A stretch of 64,000 nucleotides of DNA from Halomonas icarae. GTDB lineage: Bacteria > Pseudomonadota > Gammaproteobacteria > Pseudomonadales > Halomonadaceae. Below are positions 18,494-27,751 of this stretch, piece by piece. The stretch covers positions 2,348,877-2,412,876 of the forward strand of contig NZ_WUTS01000001.1 of assembly GCF_009901955.1 (NCBI RefSeq). Direction: 5' to 3'. The translations under genes were made by a program, and so were the position numbers. The notes under the pieces are model-generated. The model was not told the origin of the DNA and ran no database searches. It saw only the letters and a program-made list of their open reading frames with translations. Numbering within the stretch: position 1 is the stretch's first letter; every line of letters begins with the position of its first letter.

Positions 18494-19159
18494 ATGGCAC
18501 AGAATGATACCGTCACCCGGATCCTCGACACCGCCGAGGTGCTGTTCGCCGAGCGTGGCTTCGCCGAGACATCGCTGCGCACCATTACCAGCAAGGCCAA
18601 GGTCAACCTGGCGGCGGTGAACTACCATTTCGGTTCCAAGAAGTCGTTGATCCAGGCGGTCTTCGCGCGTTATCTCGACCCCTTTACCGAACGCTTTCAT
18701 CGTGCTCTGGATGAGCTCGAGGCGCACTATGCTGGCCAGCCCATTCCCCTGGAACGTCTGCTCGAGACCATGGCGGGCAGCGTGCTGGAGGTGCCGGCGG
18801 AGCGCAACAGCCTCAAGGTCTTCATGCGTCTGCTTGGGCTCGCCTACAGTCAGGCCCAGGGCCACCTGCGCCGCTATATCCAGGAGGAGTATGGCAGCGT
18901 CTTTACCCGCTTCACCGCGCTGATTCGCCAGGCGACGCCGGAGCTGCCCGATAGCGAACGCTTCTGGCGCCTGCACTTCATGCTCGGCTCGGTGATCTTT
19001 ACCCTCTCGGGCCTGGATGCGCTGCGTGATATCGCCGAGAAGGACTATGGTGAGCATGTCACGGTACGCGATCTGGTACGTCGCCTGCGGCCGGTGGTGG
19101 TGGCCGCCATGCAGGCACCGTTACCGGACCACCTGTCGTCTGCCCCACAGGAGGCCTGA
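18494..19159 (+). CDS. psrA: TetR-family regulator PsrA
   Basis: 221 residues. The N-terminal TetR HTH (about 1-55) has RILDTAEVLFAERGFAETSL and VNLAAVNYHFGSKKSLI. The position beside lexA (divergent) and nagZ (downstream) matches psrA of Pseudomonas, where the protein senses long-chain fatty acids and controls fatty-acid oxidation genes and rpoS. The TGA lies just ahead of the nagZ start within its ribosome-site region. Assignment rests on sequence style plus conserved neighbourhood. Confidence 0.8.
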   Translation: MAQNDTVTRILDTAEVLFAERGFAETSLRTITSKAKVNLAAVNYHFGSKKSLIQAVFARYLDPFTERFHRALDELEAHYAGQPIPLERLLETMAGSVLEVPAERNSLKVFMRLLGLAYSQAQGHLRRYIQEEYGSVFTRFTALIRQATPELPDSERFWRLHFMLGSVIFTLSGLDALRDIAEKDYGEHVTVRDLVRRLRPVVVAAMQAPLPDHLSSAPQEA

Positions 19160-19161
19160 TC

Positions 19162-20214
19162 ATGTCCCAGACGCCCACTCCTCAGGTGCATATGTCTCAA
19201 CCCGCCAGAGACCCTTTGGGTCCCGTCATGCTGGATCTGGAGGGCACGCGGCTGACGGCCGATGAGGCCGACCTGCTGTGCCGTCCGGAGGTAGGGGGCG
19301 TGATCCTGTTCGCGCGCAATGTCGATTCGGCCACTCAGGTGCGCAAGCTGTGTGACTCGATTCGTCAACTGCGGCCCACTCTGTTGATCGGCATCGATCA
19401 GGAGGGGGGGCGTGTCCAGCGCATTCGCGAGGGCGTGACGCGGCTGCCCACCATGCGCCGCCTCGGGCGTGACATGGATAGCCGCCCCGACGAGACCCGG
19501 CGGCTGTGTCAGGACACCGGCTGGCTGCTGGGCATGGAGATGGCCGCCTGCGGTCTCGATCTCACCTTCGCCCCGGTACTCGATGTCGATGGTGGCACCT
19601 CCACGGTGATCGGCGACCGCAGCCTCTCCTCCTCTCCCGAGGTCGTGACGACGCTGGCCGGTGCCTTGATCGATGGCCTCCACGAGGCCGGCATGGTGGC
19701 GGTGGGCAAGCACTTTCCGGGGCATGGCGGGGTGTCGGCCGACTCTCATCACGAGCTGCCGGTCGATGGTCGCCCCCTCGAGGCCCTGCGCGCCCATGAT
19801 CTGGTGCCTTTCGAGCGGCTGGCCGCGCGGCTCGACGCCGTGATGCCGGCCCATGTCGTCTATTCCGACTTCGATAGCCGCCCCGCAGGCTTTTCCCCGG
19901 CCTGGCTAGGCATGCTGCGGGAGAGCCTGGGGTTCCGGGGGGTGATCTTCTCCGACGATCTGAGCATGGCCGGTGCCGCCTCGGCGGGGACGCCCGCCGA
20001 GCGTGCCCAGGCGGCACTCTCTGCCGGCTGTGACATGCTGCTGGTCTGCAATGATCGTCAGGCGGCCCTGGAGGTGCTCGATGCCTGTCGCGATCACCGC
20101 ACCACGCCACGCCTGTCGAAGCTACGCTTCGGCCGCGCGCGGCCGTCCCTGGAGAGCCTCTCCGCGCTGTCGCGCTGGCGCCGCCTGCATGCCCACCTCG
20201 AGGCCATGGGGTAA
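19162..20214 (+). CDS. nagZ: Beta-N-acetylhexosaminidase NagZ
   Basis: 350 residues, glycoside hydrolase family 3. ATG at 19162 follows AGGAGG by 7 bases. Motifs include GGVILFARN, IDQEGGRVQRI, and the catalytic loop KHFPGHGGVSADSHHE holding the His of the Asp-His dyad; the nucleophile Asp is in VIFSDDLSMAGA. It is a cytoplasmic enzyme removing GlcNAc from anhydromuropeptides in cell-wall recycling. The gene begins 2 bases after psrA. Confidence 0.95.
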   Translation: MSQTPTPQVHMSQPARDPLGPVMLDLEGTRLTADEADLLCRPEVGGVILFARNVDSATQVRKLCDSIRQLRPTLLIGIDQEGGRVQRIREGVTRLPTMRRLGRDMDSRPDETRRLCQDTGWLLGMEMAACGLDLTFAPVLDVDGGTSTVIGDRSLSSSPEVVTTLAGALIDGLHEAGMVAVGKHFPGHGGVSADSHHELPVDGRPLEALRAHDLVPFERLAARLDAVMPAHVVYSDFDSRPAGFSPAWLGMLRESLGFRGVIFSDDLSMAGAASAGTPAERAQAALSAGCDMLLVCNDRQAALEVLDACRDHRTTPRLSKLRFGRARPSLESLSALSRWRRLHAHLEAMG

Positions 20215-20246
20215 TCCCAACTTTAATTCCATACGAGATCCTTTCG

Positions 20247-20825
20247 ATGTCCAGACTCGACCCCGAGACCCATCAGTCGTTGACCGATATGCGCGAACTG
20301 ATGGCCAACGCCGACTGCCTGATCAGCCAGGAGGAGGTCGAACGCGCCCTCGACCGCATGGCAGAGGAGATCACCCGCGACCTGGGTGACAAGCTGCCGG
20401 TCTTCTACTGCGTCATGAATGGGGGGTTGATCACCACCGGCCACCTGCTGACTCGCCTCGGCTTCCCGCTGGAGGTGGATTACCTGCATGCCACCCGCTA
20501 CCGCGGCAGGACGCGGGGAGGGGAGCTGTTCTGGCGCGTATCGCCGGAGATCCCCATGGCGGGACGCCATGTGGTAATCGTTGACGATATCCTCGATGAG
20601 GGCGCGACCCTGGCCGCCATTCTCGACTACTGCCGCGAGGCGGGGGCGGCCAGCGTCACCACCGCCGTGCTGGTCGACAAGCAGCACGACCGCAAGGCGG
20701 TTCCCGGCCTCAAGGCCGACTACTGCAGCCTGGAGGTCGCCGACCGCTATGTGTACGGCTTCGGCATGGATATCAAGGGTTACTGGCGCAACGCCCCGGG
20801 AATCTTCGCACCCAAAGGACTATAA
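20247..20825 (+). CDS. Hypoxanthine-guanine phosphoribosyltransferase
   Basis: 192 residues. The PRPP-binding loop is VVIVDDILDEGATLAAI (about 111-127). The N-terminal third is slightly longer than in short Hpt proteins. Genes of this type follow nagZ in Pseudomonas and relatives. Purine salvage: base plus PRPP gives IMP or GMP. It starts 32 bases after nagZ and is probably co-transcribed. Confidence 0.88.
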   Translation: MSRLDPETHQSLTDMRELMANADCLISQEEVERALDRMAEEITRDLGDKLPVFYCVMNGGLITTGHLLTRLGFPLEVDYLHATRYRGRTRGGELFWRVSPEIPMAGRHVVIVDDILDEGATLAAILDYCREAGAASVTTAVLVDKQHDRKAVPGLKADYCSLEVADRYVYGFGMDIKGYWRNAPGIFAPKGL

Positions 20826-20841
20826 GCAGTGCTAACTGCTG

Positions 20842-20962
20842 GTGGGAGGCCGGCTTTGCCGGGCGAAGGCGCCGCCAGGCGGCCCGGAGGGGTTGCTCAG
20901 CTCCTTGGCATTGCCAGGGAGGCCTTCGGCCTTCATTCGCCCGGGGGAACCGGCCTTCCACC
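20842..20962. repeat. BIME: inverted REP pair 1
   Basis: The forward REP unit at 20842-20866 (GTGGGAG head, GCCGGC-TTT-GCCGGGC hairpin, GAA tail) faces an inverted unit at 20936-20962. Between them are 69 bases with smaller palindromes, including GGAGGCCTTCGGCCTTC. A half copy of the inverted unit recurs about 41 bases further on (20991-21000). Confidence 0.8.
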
Positions 20963-21021
20963 ATACCCAGCCTTCCTGCCATAGTTTTTCGGCCTCCCAG
21001 CGGGTGGCGGTGCATAGAATC

Positions 21022-21058
21022 AGAAACCCCGCCGGCCCTTGAGGCCTGCGGGGTTTCT
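21022..21058. terminator. Bidirectional intrinsic terminator
   Basis: An 11-bp perfect stem AGAAACCCCGC/GCGGGGTTTCT around a 15-base loop with internal GGCC...GGCC pairing. It lies between hpt on the plus strand and the acyl-CoA ligase gene on the minus strand and would serve both. Confidence 0.8.
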
Positions 21059-21111
21059 CTTTCTAGTTTCTACCTTTCGCTTGGCTGCCTGGCTGCCTGG
21101 CTGCTTGGCCC

Positions 21112-22839
21112 CTACTTCAAGCCAAGCTCATGCACGGCTTCCTCGCGCATCTTGAACTTCTGGATCTTGCCGGTGACGGTCATCGGGAACTCGTCGACGA
21201 ACTTCACATAGCGCGGCACCTTGTAGTGGGCGATCTTGCCCTTGCAGAACGCCTTGAGCGCCTCCTCGGTCAGCGCCTGGCCCTCGGTCAGCTTGATCCA
21301 GGCCATCACCTCCTCGCCATACTTCTCGTCCGGGACGCCGATCACCTGCACATCCGAGACGGCGGGGTGGGTGTAGAGGAAGTCCTCGATCTCGCGCGGA
21401 TAGATGTTCTCGCCGCCGCGGATGATCATGTCCTTGATGCGTCCGACGATCGCCACATACCCCTCGTCATCCATGGTGGCGAGGTCGCCGGTGTGCATCC
21501 AGCCCGCCGCATCGATGGCCTTGTCGGTGGCTTCCTGGTTGTTCCAGTAGCCGAGCATCACGCTGTAGCCGCGGGTGCAGAGTTCACCGGTCTCGCCACG
21601 CGCCACCACGGCGCCGGTCTCGGGGCTGACCAGCTTGACCTCCAGGTGGGGGTGAATCGTGCCCACGGTGGTCACGCGCTTCTCCAGCGGGGCGTCGGTC
21701 TCGGTCTGGAAGCTCACCGGGCTGGTCTCGGTCATGCCGTAGCAGATGGTGACATCCTGCATGTTCATGCGATCGATCACCTTGCGCATCACCTCGATGG
21801 GGCAGATCGAGCCCGCCATGATGCCGGTACGCAGATGCGAGAGATCGAAGCTCTCGAAATCCGGGTGCTCCAGCTCGGCGATGAACATGGTCGGCACGCC
21901 ATAGAGGGTGGTCGCCTTCTCCTCGGAGACCGCACGCAGGGTCTGCTCGGGATCGAAGCCATCCCCCGGATAGATCATGGTGGCACCATGGGTCATGCAG
22001 CCCAGGTTGCCCATCACCATGCCGAAGCAGTGGTAGAGCGGTACCGGGATCACCATGCGGTCCTTCTCGGTCAGCGCCATGGTGCGCGCCACGAAGAAAC
22101 CGTTGTTGAGGATATTGTGGTGGGAGAGGGTGGCACCCTTCGGCGCGCCGGTGGTGCCGGAGGTGTACTGAATATTGATCGGATCATCGAACTGCAGGCT
22201 GGCCTGCACCTCGGCGAGGTGCTCGGCAGAGACCTCGTCGGCGTGAGCCAGCATCGACTGCCAGCTGAACATGCCGGTCAGGGCGCGATCGCCATCCAGG
22301 CAGATGACGCGCTTGAGCTCCGGAAGCCTGGCGCTCTTGAAGGTGCTCGGTCCGCCGTCGCGCAGCTCTTTCTGGAGCCCCGGGGCCGGCTCTTCGTTGA
22401 GTTCCGGGGCCAGCTCGGCCAGCATCGCGACGTAGTCGGAGCTCTTGAACGTCCCCTGCAGAATCAGCGTCGAGGCGCCGGACTGCTTGAGGGCGTACTC
22501 CAGCTCGTGGGTGCGGTAGCTGGGGTTGATATTGACCAGGATGGCACCGATCTTGGCCGTGGCGAACTGGGTAATGGTCCACTCGGCACAGTTCGGCGAC
22601 CAGATGCCCACCCGCTCGCCTTTCTGCACGCCGATGGCGAGCAGGGCGCGGGCGGCCTGGTCGACGGTGGCCTGCAGCTCCTTCCAGGTATAGCGCAGCC
22701 CCTGGTGACGGCTGATCAGGGCGTCACCGTCGGGGAAGCGTGCGACGGTCTCGTCGAAGCAGTCACCGATGGTCTGGCCCTTGAGCGGGGTATCACTGGT
22801 GCCGCTGACATAGCTGATCGAGTTGATTTGACGTGTCAT
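21112..22839 (-). CDS. Acyl-CoA synthetase (AMP-binding)
   Basis: 575 residues of the adenylate-forming family. The P-loop-like motif is [18 protein letters not shown] (about 213-230); the hinge region has [15 protein letters not shown] and [14 protein letters not shown]; the catalytic Lys lies in [11 protein letters not shown] near the C-terminus. It activates a fatty or branched-chain acid to its CoA thioester through an acyl-AMP. Beside a LiuR-like regulator and valine genes, a branched or medium-chain acid is likely, but specificity cannot be read. It is downstream of the MerR gene on the same strand (86-base gap). Confidence 0.88.
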   Translation of the reverse strand: MTRQINSISYVSGTSDTPLKGQTIGDCFDETVARFPDGDALISRHQGLRYTWKELQATVDQAARALLAIGVQKGERVGIWSPNCAEWTITQFATAKIGAILVNINPSYRTHELEYALKQSGASTLILQGTFKSSDYVAMLAELAPELNEEPAPGLQKELRDGGPSTFKSARLPELKRVICLDGDRALTGMFSWQSMLAHADEVSAEHLAEVQASLQFDDPINIQYTSGTTGAPKGATLSHHNILNNGFFVARTMALTEKDRMVIPVPLYHCFGMVMGNLGCMTHGATMIYPGDGFDPEQTLRAVSEEKATTLYGVPTMFIAELEHPDFESFDLSHLRTGIMAGSICPIEVMRKVIDRMNMQDVTICYGMTETSPVSFQTETDAPLEKRVTTVGTIHPHLEVKLVSPETGAVVARGETGELCTRGYSVMLGYWNNQEATDKAIDAAGWMHTGDLATMDDEGYVAIVGRIKDMIIRGGENIYPREIEDFLYTHPAVSDVQVIGVPDEKYGEEVMAWIKLTEGQALTEEALKAFCKGKIAHYKVPRYVKFVDEFPMTVTGKIQKFKMREEAVHELGLK

Positions 22840-22925
22840 GAGCGTGTCTCGCGCTTGTTGCTGAATATTGTTGCTGAAATTGTTGGGCGGTTGGACAGCA
22901 CTGCGTGGGGGCTGGCACGGATGCG

Positions 22926-23375
22926 TCAGTCGCTATCGCCGAGGCTCGCCAGCACATCCCGGGCGCGGCGCTCGACGTCGTCGAGCTCGAGCTGCATCAG
23001 CCGAATATCCTCCAGCTGGCGCTCCAGGTTGCTGCGCTTGTCGGCCAGGATCTCGATAAGGCGTCGCAGCTGGCGCCGATTTCCGTCGGGCATGGCGTCG
23101 TACATCATGACCACCTCACGGATCTCGGCCAGCGAGAAGCCCAGGCGCTTGCCGCGCAGGGTGAGCTTCAGGCGTACGCGGTCCTTCTCGTCATAGATGC
23201 GAGTCTGGCCGCGACGCTCCGGAGCCAGCAGCCCCTCCTGCTCATAGAAGCGGATGGTACGCGTGGTGACCTCGAACATCTTGGCCAGCTCGCCGATGCT
23301 GTAGGTACGTCGCTGGCGGGGCAGCGGGCCGTCCTGGGCGGTGGCGGGAGCCGAAGTGGAGGGTGGTTGAGTCAT
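22926..23375 (-). CDS. liuR: MerR-family regulator, LiuR-like
   Basis: 149 residues. The MerR HTH has [20 protein letters not shown] and [18 protein letters not shown]. The dimerisation helix contains [24 protein letters not shown], with no cysteine metal-binding loop. This layout and the neighbouring branched-chain genes fit LiuR, the repressor of leucine/valine breakdown genes in gammaproteobacteria. A perfect 16-bp palindrome 69 bases upstream is the probable operator. The gene symbol is a context-based assignment. Confidence 0.78.
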   Translation of the reverse strand: MTQPPSTSAPATAQDGPLPRQRRTYSIGELAKMFEVTTRTIRFYEQEGLLAPERRGQTRIYDEKDRVRLKLTLRGKRLGFSLAEIREVVMMYDAMPDGNRRQLRRLIEILADKRSNLERQLEDIRLMQLELDDVERRARDVLASLGDSD

Positions 23376-23443
23376 GAGTGTCTTCCGTTTGTTATTGGCA
23401 AGCGGAGCGTGGCTCGCCCGCCTTCAGGCAACACTAGCCGAGG

Positions 23444-23459
23444 TTTACGTTAACGTAAA
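23444..23459. promoter_or_regulatory. LiuR-type operator
   Basis: TTTACGTTAACGTAAA is a perfect 16-bp palindrome between the divergent merR gene (start 23375) and the acyl-CoA dehydrogenase gene (start 23657). It is close to the operator pattern reported for LiuR regulons. It should let the regulator control both directions. Confidence 0.75.
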
Positions 23460-23569
23460 GGTCTTGTTAGACCATGGGTTGATATGGGATAAACCAAGCA
23501 AGTGCTAGGTTGGTGCGACTGTCCAGTAGCGCCAGGCATCACGGCCGTGAAGCGCCACTACACTGTCCA

Positions 23570-23617
23570 TAACACTGCTCTTAACACTGCTCTTAACACT
23601 GCTCTTAACACTGTTCT
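23570..23617. repeat. Four 12-bp tandem repeats in the 5' leader
   Basis: TAACACTGCTCT is repeated four times (the last copy has one substitution) 40 bases ahead of the acyl-CoA dehydrogenase start, with decayed copies on each side. It lies between the LiuR operator and the gene. Confidence 0.85.
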
Positions 23618-23656
23618 TGACACGGCCCATAACAACCAGACGACGAGGAACCTTCC

Positions 23657-24823
23657 ATGGACTTCTCCTTGACCGACGACCAGAAGGCACTGGCCCAGGC
23701 CGCGGCGGACTTCGCCCGCGCCGAGCTCGCCGACCATGCCGCCGAGTGGGACGCCAACGCTCACTTCCCGGTTGACGTGATTCGCCGGGCGGGAGAGGCC
23801 GGCTTCCTGGGCATCTATACCCCCGAGGAGCACGGCGGCCTGGGGCTCTCGCGACTGGAGGCCTCGCTGATCTTCGAGCAGCTCGCCCAGGGCTGTGTGG
23901 CCACCACCGCCTATCTCACCATCCACAATATGGTGACCTGGATGATCGCCAGCTGGGGCGATGATGCCCTGCGCGAGGCCTGGGTGCCCGCCATGGTAGC
24001 CGGCGAGGCGCTGGGTTCCTACTGCCTCACCGAGCCCGGTGCCGGTTCGGATGCCGCCAGCCTGCGCACCAAGGCCGTGCGCGAGGGCGACGAATATGTG
24101 CTGAGTGGCTCTAAGATGTTTATCTCGGGTGCCGGTGCCACCGAGGTGCTGGTGGTGATGGCGCGCACCGGGGCGCCGGACAGCGGTGCCGGAGGCGTCT
24201 CGGCGATCGTGGTGCCTGCCGATGCCGCCGGTATCGAGTATGGCAAGAACGAGGAGAAGATGGGCTGGAAGAGTCAACCGACTCGCCTGGTCAGCTTCGA
24301 CGGCGTGCGGGTGCCGGTCACCAATCGCCTGGGCGAGGAGGGCGAGGGCTTCAAGTTCGCCATGAAGGGACTCGACGGCGGCCGCCTCAATATCGCCAGC
24401 TGCTCCCTGGGCGCCGCCCAGCAGGCGCTGACCCTCTCTCGCGACTACCTGGCCGAGCGCAAGCAGTTCGGGCGCGAGCTCAACCAGTTCCAGGCGCTGC
24501 AGTTCAAGCTTGCCGATATGGCCAGCGAGCTCACCGCCGCGCGCCTGATGGTGCGTCACGCCGCCTGGCGCCTGGACAATGGTGACCCCGAGGCCACCGC
24601 CCACTGTGCCATGGCCAAGCGCTTCGCCACCGACATGGGCTTCACTGTCTGCAACGAGGCCCTGCAGCTGCATGGCGGTTATGGTTATATCCGCGAGTAC
24701 CCCCTGGAGCGGCTGGTGCGCGATACCCGTGTTCATCAGATTCTCGAGGGGACCAACGAGATCATGCGTCTGATCGTCGCGCGGCGCCTGCTCGCCGACG
24801 GCGTGATCGAATCGCTTCAATAA
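23657..24823 (+). CDS. Isobutyryl-CoA dehydrogenase-like acyl-CoA dehydrogenase
   Basis: 388 residues, GAGGAA six bases before the ATG. Acyl-CoA dehydrogenase features: YCLTEPGAGSDAASL (FAD/substrate region), FGRELNQFQALQFKLADM, and the C-terminal QILEGTNEIMRLIVARRLL with the conserved EGTNEI. It is followed by a 3-hydroxyisobutyryl-CoA hydrolase gene and mmsB, pointing to valine breakdown: isobutyryl-CoA to methacrylyl-CoA. Electrons pass to ETF, whose alpha subunit and quinone reductase are at the right end of the window. Confidence 0.88.
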   Translation: MDFSLTDDQKALAQAAADFARAELADHAAEWDANAHFPVDVIRRAGEAGFLGIYTPEEHGGLGLSRLEASLIFEQLAQGCVATTAYLTIHNMVTWMIASWGDDALREAWVPAMVAGEALGSYCLTEPGAGSDAASLRTKAVREGDEYVLSGSKMFISGAGATEVLVVMARTGAPDSGAGGVSAIVVPADAAGIEYGKNEEKMGWKSQPTRLVSFDGVRVPVTNRLGEEGEGFKFAMKGLDGGRLNIASCSLGAAQQALTLSRDYLAERKQFGRELNQFQALQFKLADMASELTAARLMVRHAAWRLDNGDPEATAHCAMAKRFATDMGFTVCNEALQLHGGYGYIREYPLERLVRDTRVHQILEGTNEIMRLIVARRLLADGVIESLQ

Positions 24824-24908
24824 CTCGCTTGAACAAACCATCTTGTCTGAATCGGGCAGCTCGCCTGAATCCAGTAACTCGCCTGAAAAAAGCCATAAGG
24901 AGACCAGG

Positions 24909-26063
24909 ATGTCGGATCTACCCGTGCTCTTCGACGAGCGGCCCACCGCCGACGGTGGGCGCATCGGCGTCGCCACCCTCAACGCCCCGCGCTCGCTCAA
25001 CTCGCTGTCACTCGAGATGGCGCGCCAGCTCGATGCCAAGCTCGAGGCCTGGGCGGTGGACCGCAATATCGTCGCGGTATGGATCGAGGGCAGCGGCGAC
25101 AAGGCCTTCTGCGCCGGTGGCGACGTGGTCGCACTCTACCGGGCCCTGAACGAAGAGGATGAGAACCGCGGGTCGGGTCGCGACAGCGAGCTGCCGGCGA
25201 CCTACTTCACCCTGGAGTACCGTCTCGACTACCGCATCCACACCTTTCCCAAGCCGGTAATGGTGTGGGCGGATGGCATCGTCATGGGCGGTGGCCTGGG
25301 GCTGACGGCCGGGGCGTCCCATCGTCTCGTCACCGAGACCACCCTGATCGCCATGCCCGAGATCACCATCGGGCTCTATCCGGATATCGGCGCCAGCTGG
25401 TTCCTAAACCGCATGCCGCTGGGCGTGGGCGCCTACCTGGGCCTGACCGGCGCCCAGCTCAACGCTCGGGATGCCCTGGACCTCGGCCTGGGAGATCACT
25501 TTATCCCTCGTGAGTGTCGCGCGGCGCTGCTCGAGGCACTGGGCGAGGCCGACTTTGGCGATCGCAGCGCCAAGACACGGCGTGCCACTGTCCAGGCCGT
25601 GATCGACCGCTTCGAGGCGCGTGAACAGGCGCCGGCAGGGCAGGTAGCACCACACCAGGACACCATTCAGGCGCTGGTCGGCAACGTCGATGTCGAGACC
25701 GCCGTGTCCCGCATTCTGGCCGATGACAGCGACGACAAGTGGCTCGCCGCCAACCGCAAGCGCCTGGCCGCCGGCTGCCCGATCAGTGCCCACCTGGTGT
25801 GGCGCATGCTCGAGCGCCACGCCCACACCAGCCTCGCCGACGCCTTCCGCGACGAGCTGGTGCTCTCGGTGCAGTGCGGCCGCCTCGGCGACTTCGTCGA
25901 AGGCGTACGCGCGCTGCTGATCGACAAGGACAAGAATCCCCAGTGGACCTACCGCGACGTCGCCAGCGTCCCCGTGACCTTTATCGACGCCATGTTCGAA
26001 TCCCCATGGACCAGCGAGGAGCACCCACTGCGCGACCTGGGCCATGGCCAGCGGGTGGGGTAA
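24909..26063 (+). CDS. 3-hydroxyisobutyryl-CoA hydrolase (enoyl-CoA hydratase family)
   Basis: 384 residues; start chosen at the ATG 7 bases after AAGGAG, although the frame is open further upstream to a TTG at 24843. Crotonase fold: IEGSGDKAFCAGGDV and MGGGLGLTAGASHRLVTETT form the oxyanion region, and PEITIGLYPDIGASWFLN is typical of HIBCH-type hydrolases. The length exceeds simple hydratases and fits HIBCH. It cleaves 3-hydroxyisobutyryl-CoA in valine catabolism. A methacrylyl-CoA hydratase gene is not present nearby. Confidence 0.88.
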   Translation: MSDLPVLFDERPTADGGRIGVATLNAPRSLNSLSLEMARQLDAKLEAWAVDRNIVAVWIEGSGDKAFCAGGDVVALYRALNEEDENRGSGRDSELPATYFTLEYRLDYRIHTFPKPVMVWADGIVMGGGLGLTAGASHRLVTETTLIAMPEITIGLYPDIGASWFLNRMPLGVGAYLGLTGAQLNARDALDLGLGDHFIPRECRAALLEALGEADFGDRSAKTRRATVQAVIDRFEAREQAPAGQVAPHQDTIQALVGNVDVETAVSRILADDSDDKWLAANRKRLAAGCPISAHLVWRMLERHAHTSLADAFRDELVLSVQCGRLGDFVEGVRALLIDKDKNPQWTYRDVASVPVTFIDAMFESPWTSEEHPLRDLGHGQRVG

Positions 26064-26138
26064 CGAATTGATGTCGTATCGCCGCACGCGGTGCCAATAG
26101 GCGAAATCGATCCGCCGCAGCGGCTCCGCATCGCAAAT

Positions 26139-26389
26139 GACGCCGTAGGCGCCCCGGTGGTATTGCCAAACCATGTGCTGGCCTCACTTGTGGGAGGCCG
26201 GCTCTGCCGGGCGAATGGCGCCGTAGGCGCCCCGGTGGTGTTGCCAAACCATGGGTTGGCCTCACTTGTGGGAGGCCGGCTCTGCCGGGCGACTGGCGCC
26301 GTAGGCGCCCCGGTGGTGTTGCCAAACCATGTGCTGGCCTCACTTGTGGGAGGCCGGCTCTGCCGGGCGAATGGCGCCGTCAGGCGCCC
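26139..26389 (+). repeat. Tandem array of a 78-bp REP-containing unit
   Basis: Three consecutive copies carry same-direction REP cores starting at 26190, 26268 and 26346 (exact 78-bp period), each with the GTGGGAG head, GCCGGC-TCT-GCCGGGC hairpin and GCGA tail. The spacer is repeated as well (GCCAAACCATG...CTGGCCTCACTT). It fills the gap between the hydrolase gene and mmsB. No inverted partner is present. Confidence 0.9.
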
Positions 26390-26421
26390 TGATTGACCAA
26401 ATTTCAAACAAGGAGAAAGAC

Positions 26422-27318
26422 ATGAATATCGCCTTTATCGGCCTCGGCAACATGGGGTCCCCCATGGCCAGCAACCTGGTCAAGGCCGGCCATGACGTTA
26501 CCGTCTTCGACCTTGTCGAGAGCGCCATGCAGGCGCTGGAGAGCGAGGGTGCCAAGCGCGCCGAGTCCGCCGAGGCCGCCGCGAAGGGCGCCGAGGTGAT
26601 CATCTCCATGCTGCCCGCCGGCGTTCACGTCAAGAGCCTCTACCTGGGGCGTGACGGTGGCCCTGGGCTGCTGGAAAGCCTGGAGAGCAAGCCGCTGATC
26701 ATCGACGCCTCCACCATCTCGCCGGAGGATGCCCGCGAGGTGGCCGCCGCCGCCAAGGAGCGCGGCGTGACCTGGCTCGACGCACCCGTCTCCGGCGGCG
26801 TAGGCGGTGCCAAGGCGGGTGCCCTGACCTTTATCGTCGGCGGTAGCGCCGAAGGCTTCGAGCAGGCCAGGCCGGTGCTCGAGGCCATGGGCAAGAATAT
26901 CTTCCACGCCGGCGAGAACGGTGCCGGCCAGGTCGCCAAGATCTGCAACAACATGCTGCTGGGTATCCTGATGAGTGGCACGGCCGAGGCCCTGGCGCTG
27001 GGGGTCAAGAACGGCATGGACCCGGCCGTGCTCTCCGAGATCATGAAGCAGAGCAGTGGCGGCAACTGGGCGCTCAACGTCTACAACCCCTGGCCCGGCG
27101 TCATGGAAGGCTCCGCCGCCAGCCGCGACTACCAGGGTGGCTTCCTCACCGACCTGATGGCCAAGGATCTCGGCCTCGCCTGGGAGCTGGCGCTGGGTTC
27201 CAAATCCACCGTGCCCATGGGCTCCCAGGCCCGCAACCTCTTCGCCCTGCACAGCGCCCAGGGCAGCGGCAGCCTCGACTTCTCCAGCATCCAGAAGCTC
27301 TATCGCGAAGGGGAGTAG
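26422..27318 (+). CDS. mmsB: 3-hydroxyisobutyrate dehydrogenase
   Basis: 298 residues. Rossmann start MNIAFIGLGNMGSPMASNL, substrate-binding DAPVSGGVGGAKAGALTFI, and the catalytic Lys in NGAGQVAKICNNMLLG. This is the complete motif set of 3-hydroxyisobutyrate dehydrogenases, which oxidise 3-hydroxyisobutyrate to methylmalonate semialdehyde with NAD. ATG at 26422 follows AAGGAGA. A 358-base REP array separates it from the preceding valine gene, which may lower or uncouple its expression. Confidence 0.93.
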   Translation: MNIAFIGLGNMGSPMASNLVKAGHDVTVFDLVESAMQALESEGAKRAESAEAAAKGAEVIISMLPAGVHVKSLYLGRDGGPGLLESLESKPLIIDASTISPEDAREVAAAAKERGVTWLDAPVSGGVGGAKAGALTFIVGGSAEGFEQARPVLEAMGKNIFHAGENGAGQVAKICNNMLLGILMSGTAEALALGVKNGMDPAVLSEIMKQSSGGNWALNVYNPWPGVMEGSAASRDYQGGFLTDLMAKDLGLAWELALGSKSTVPMGSQARNLFALHSAQGSGSLDFSSIQKLYREGE

Positions 27319-27356
27319 GGCCACGCCGCTTTGTGCAAGGCCGGCTTGGGCACCTG

Positions 27357-27540
27357 GTGTGAGGCCGGCTGTGCCGGGCGAATGGGCCTCTCATTAAAAC
27401 TGGCCGGCTCGGGTGCCTGGTGGGAGGCCGGCTGTGCCGGGCGAATGGAGGCCGAAGGCCTCCCCGGAGGGGCCAGCATGTTTCGCAACACCGCTGGGGC
27501 GCCTGACGGCGCCTTCGCCCGGGAAACCCGGCCTCCCACC
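27357..27540. repeat. BIME 2: two forward REPs and one inverted REP
   Basis: Forward units start at 27357 and 27420, with an inverted unit at 27514-27540. The second forward unit is followed by AATGGAGGCCGAAGGCCTCC, a further perfect hairpin. The stretch from about 27390 to 27540 is almost identical to the copies at 28243-28393 and 28495-28638 on the other side of the transposase gene. Confidence 0.9.
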
Positions 27541-27751
27541 ACATAGCGGCAGGCTTCCTGCCATGCTCTGCCGCCCTTTCACCGTTGTAGCTGTATCCTG
27601 AGGGCCCAGCATCCCACCGCGCTCTTGAAGGAAGCCGGCGATCACCGACGGCCTTCTCGTGAAATTGCTGACACATCACTCCTCTTCCCGGGGCTAATCT
27701 ATCTATTAGTTCCTGGGGAGAGAGGGTATTGAGTGCTATCACAGCCATGCC

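Noticed and set aside
21130..23196. 688-codon open frame opposite the acyl-CoA synthetase and MerR genes
   Set aside because: Both genes on the other strand have complete motifs; the frame has none and spans two genes.
26139..26389. Regular 78-bp repeat as a possible CRISPR array
   Set aside because: The spacers are the same in each unit and each repeat contains a REP hairpin; there are no cas genes.
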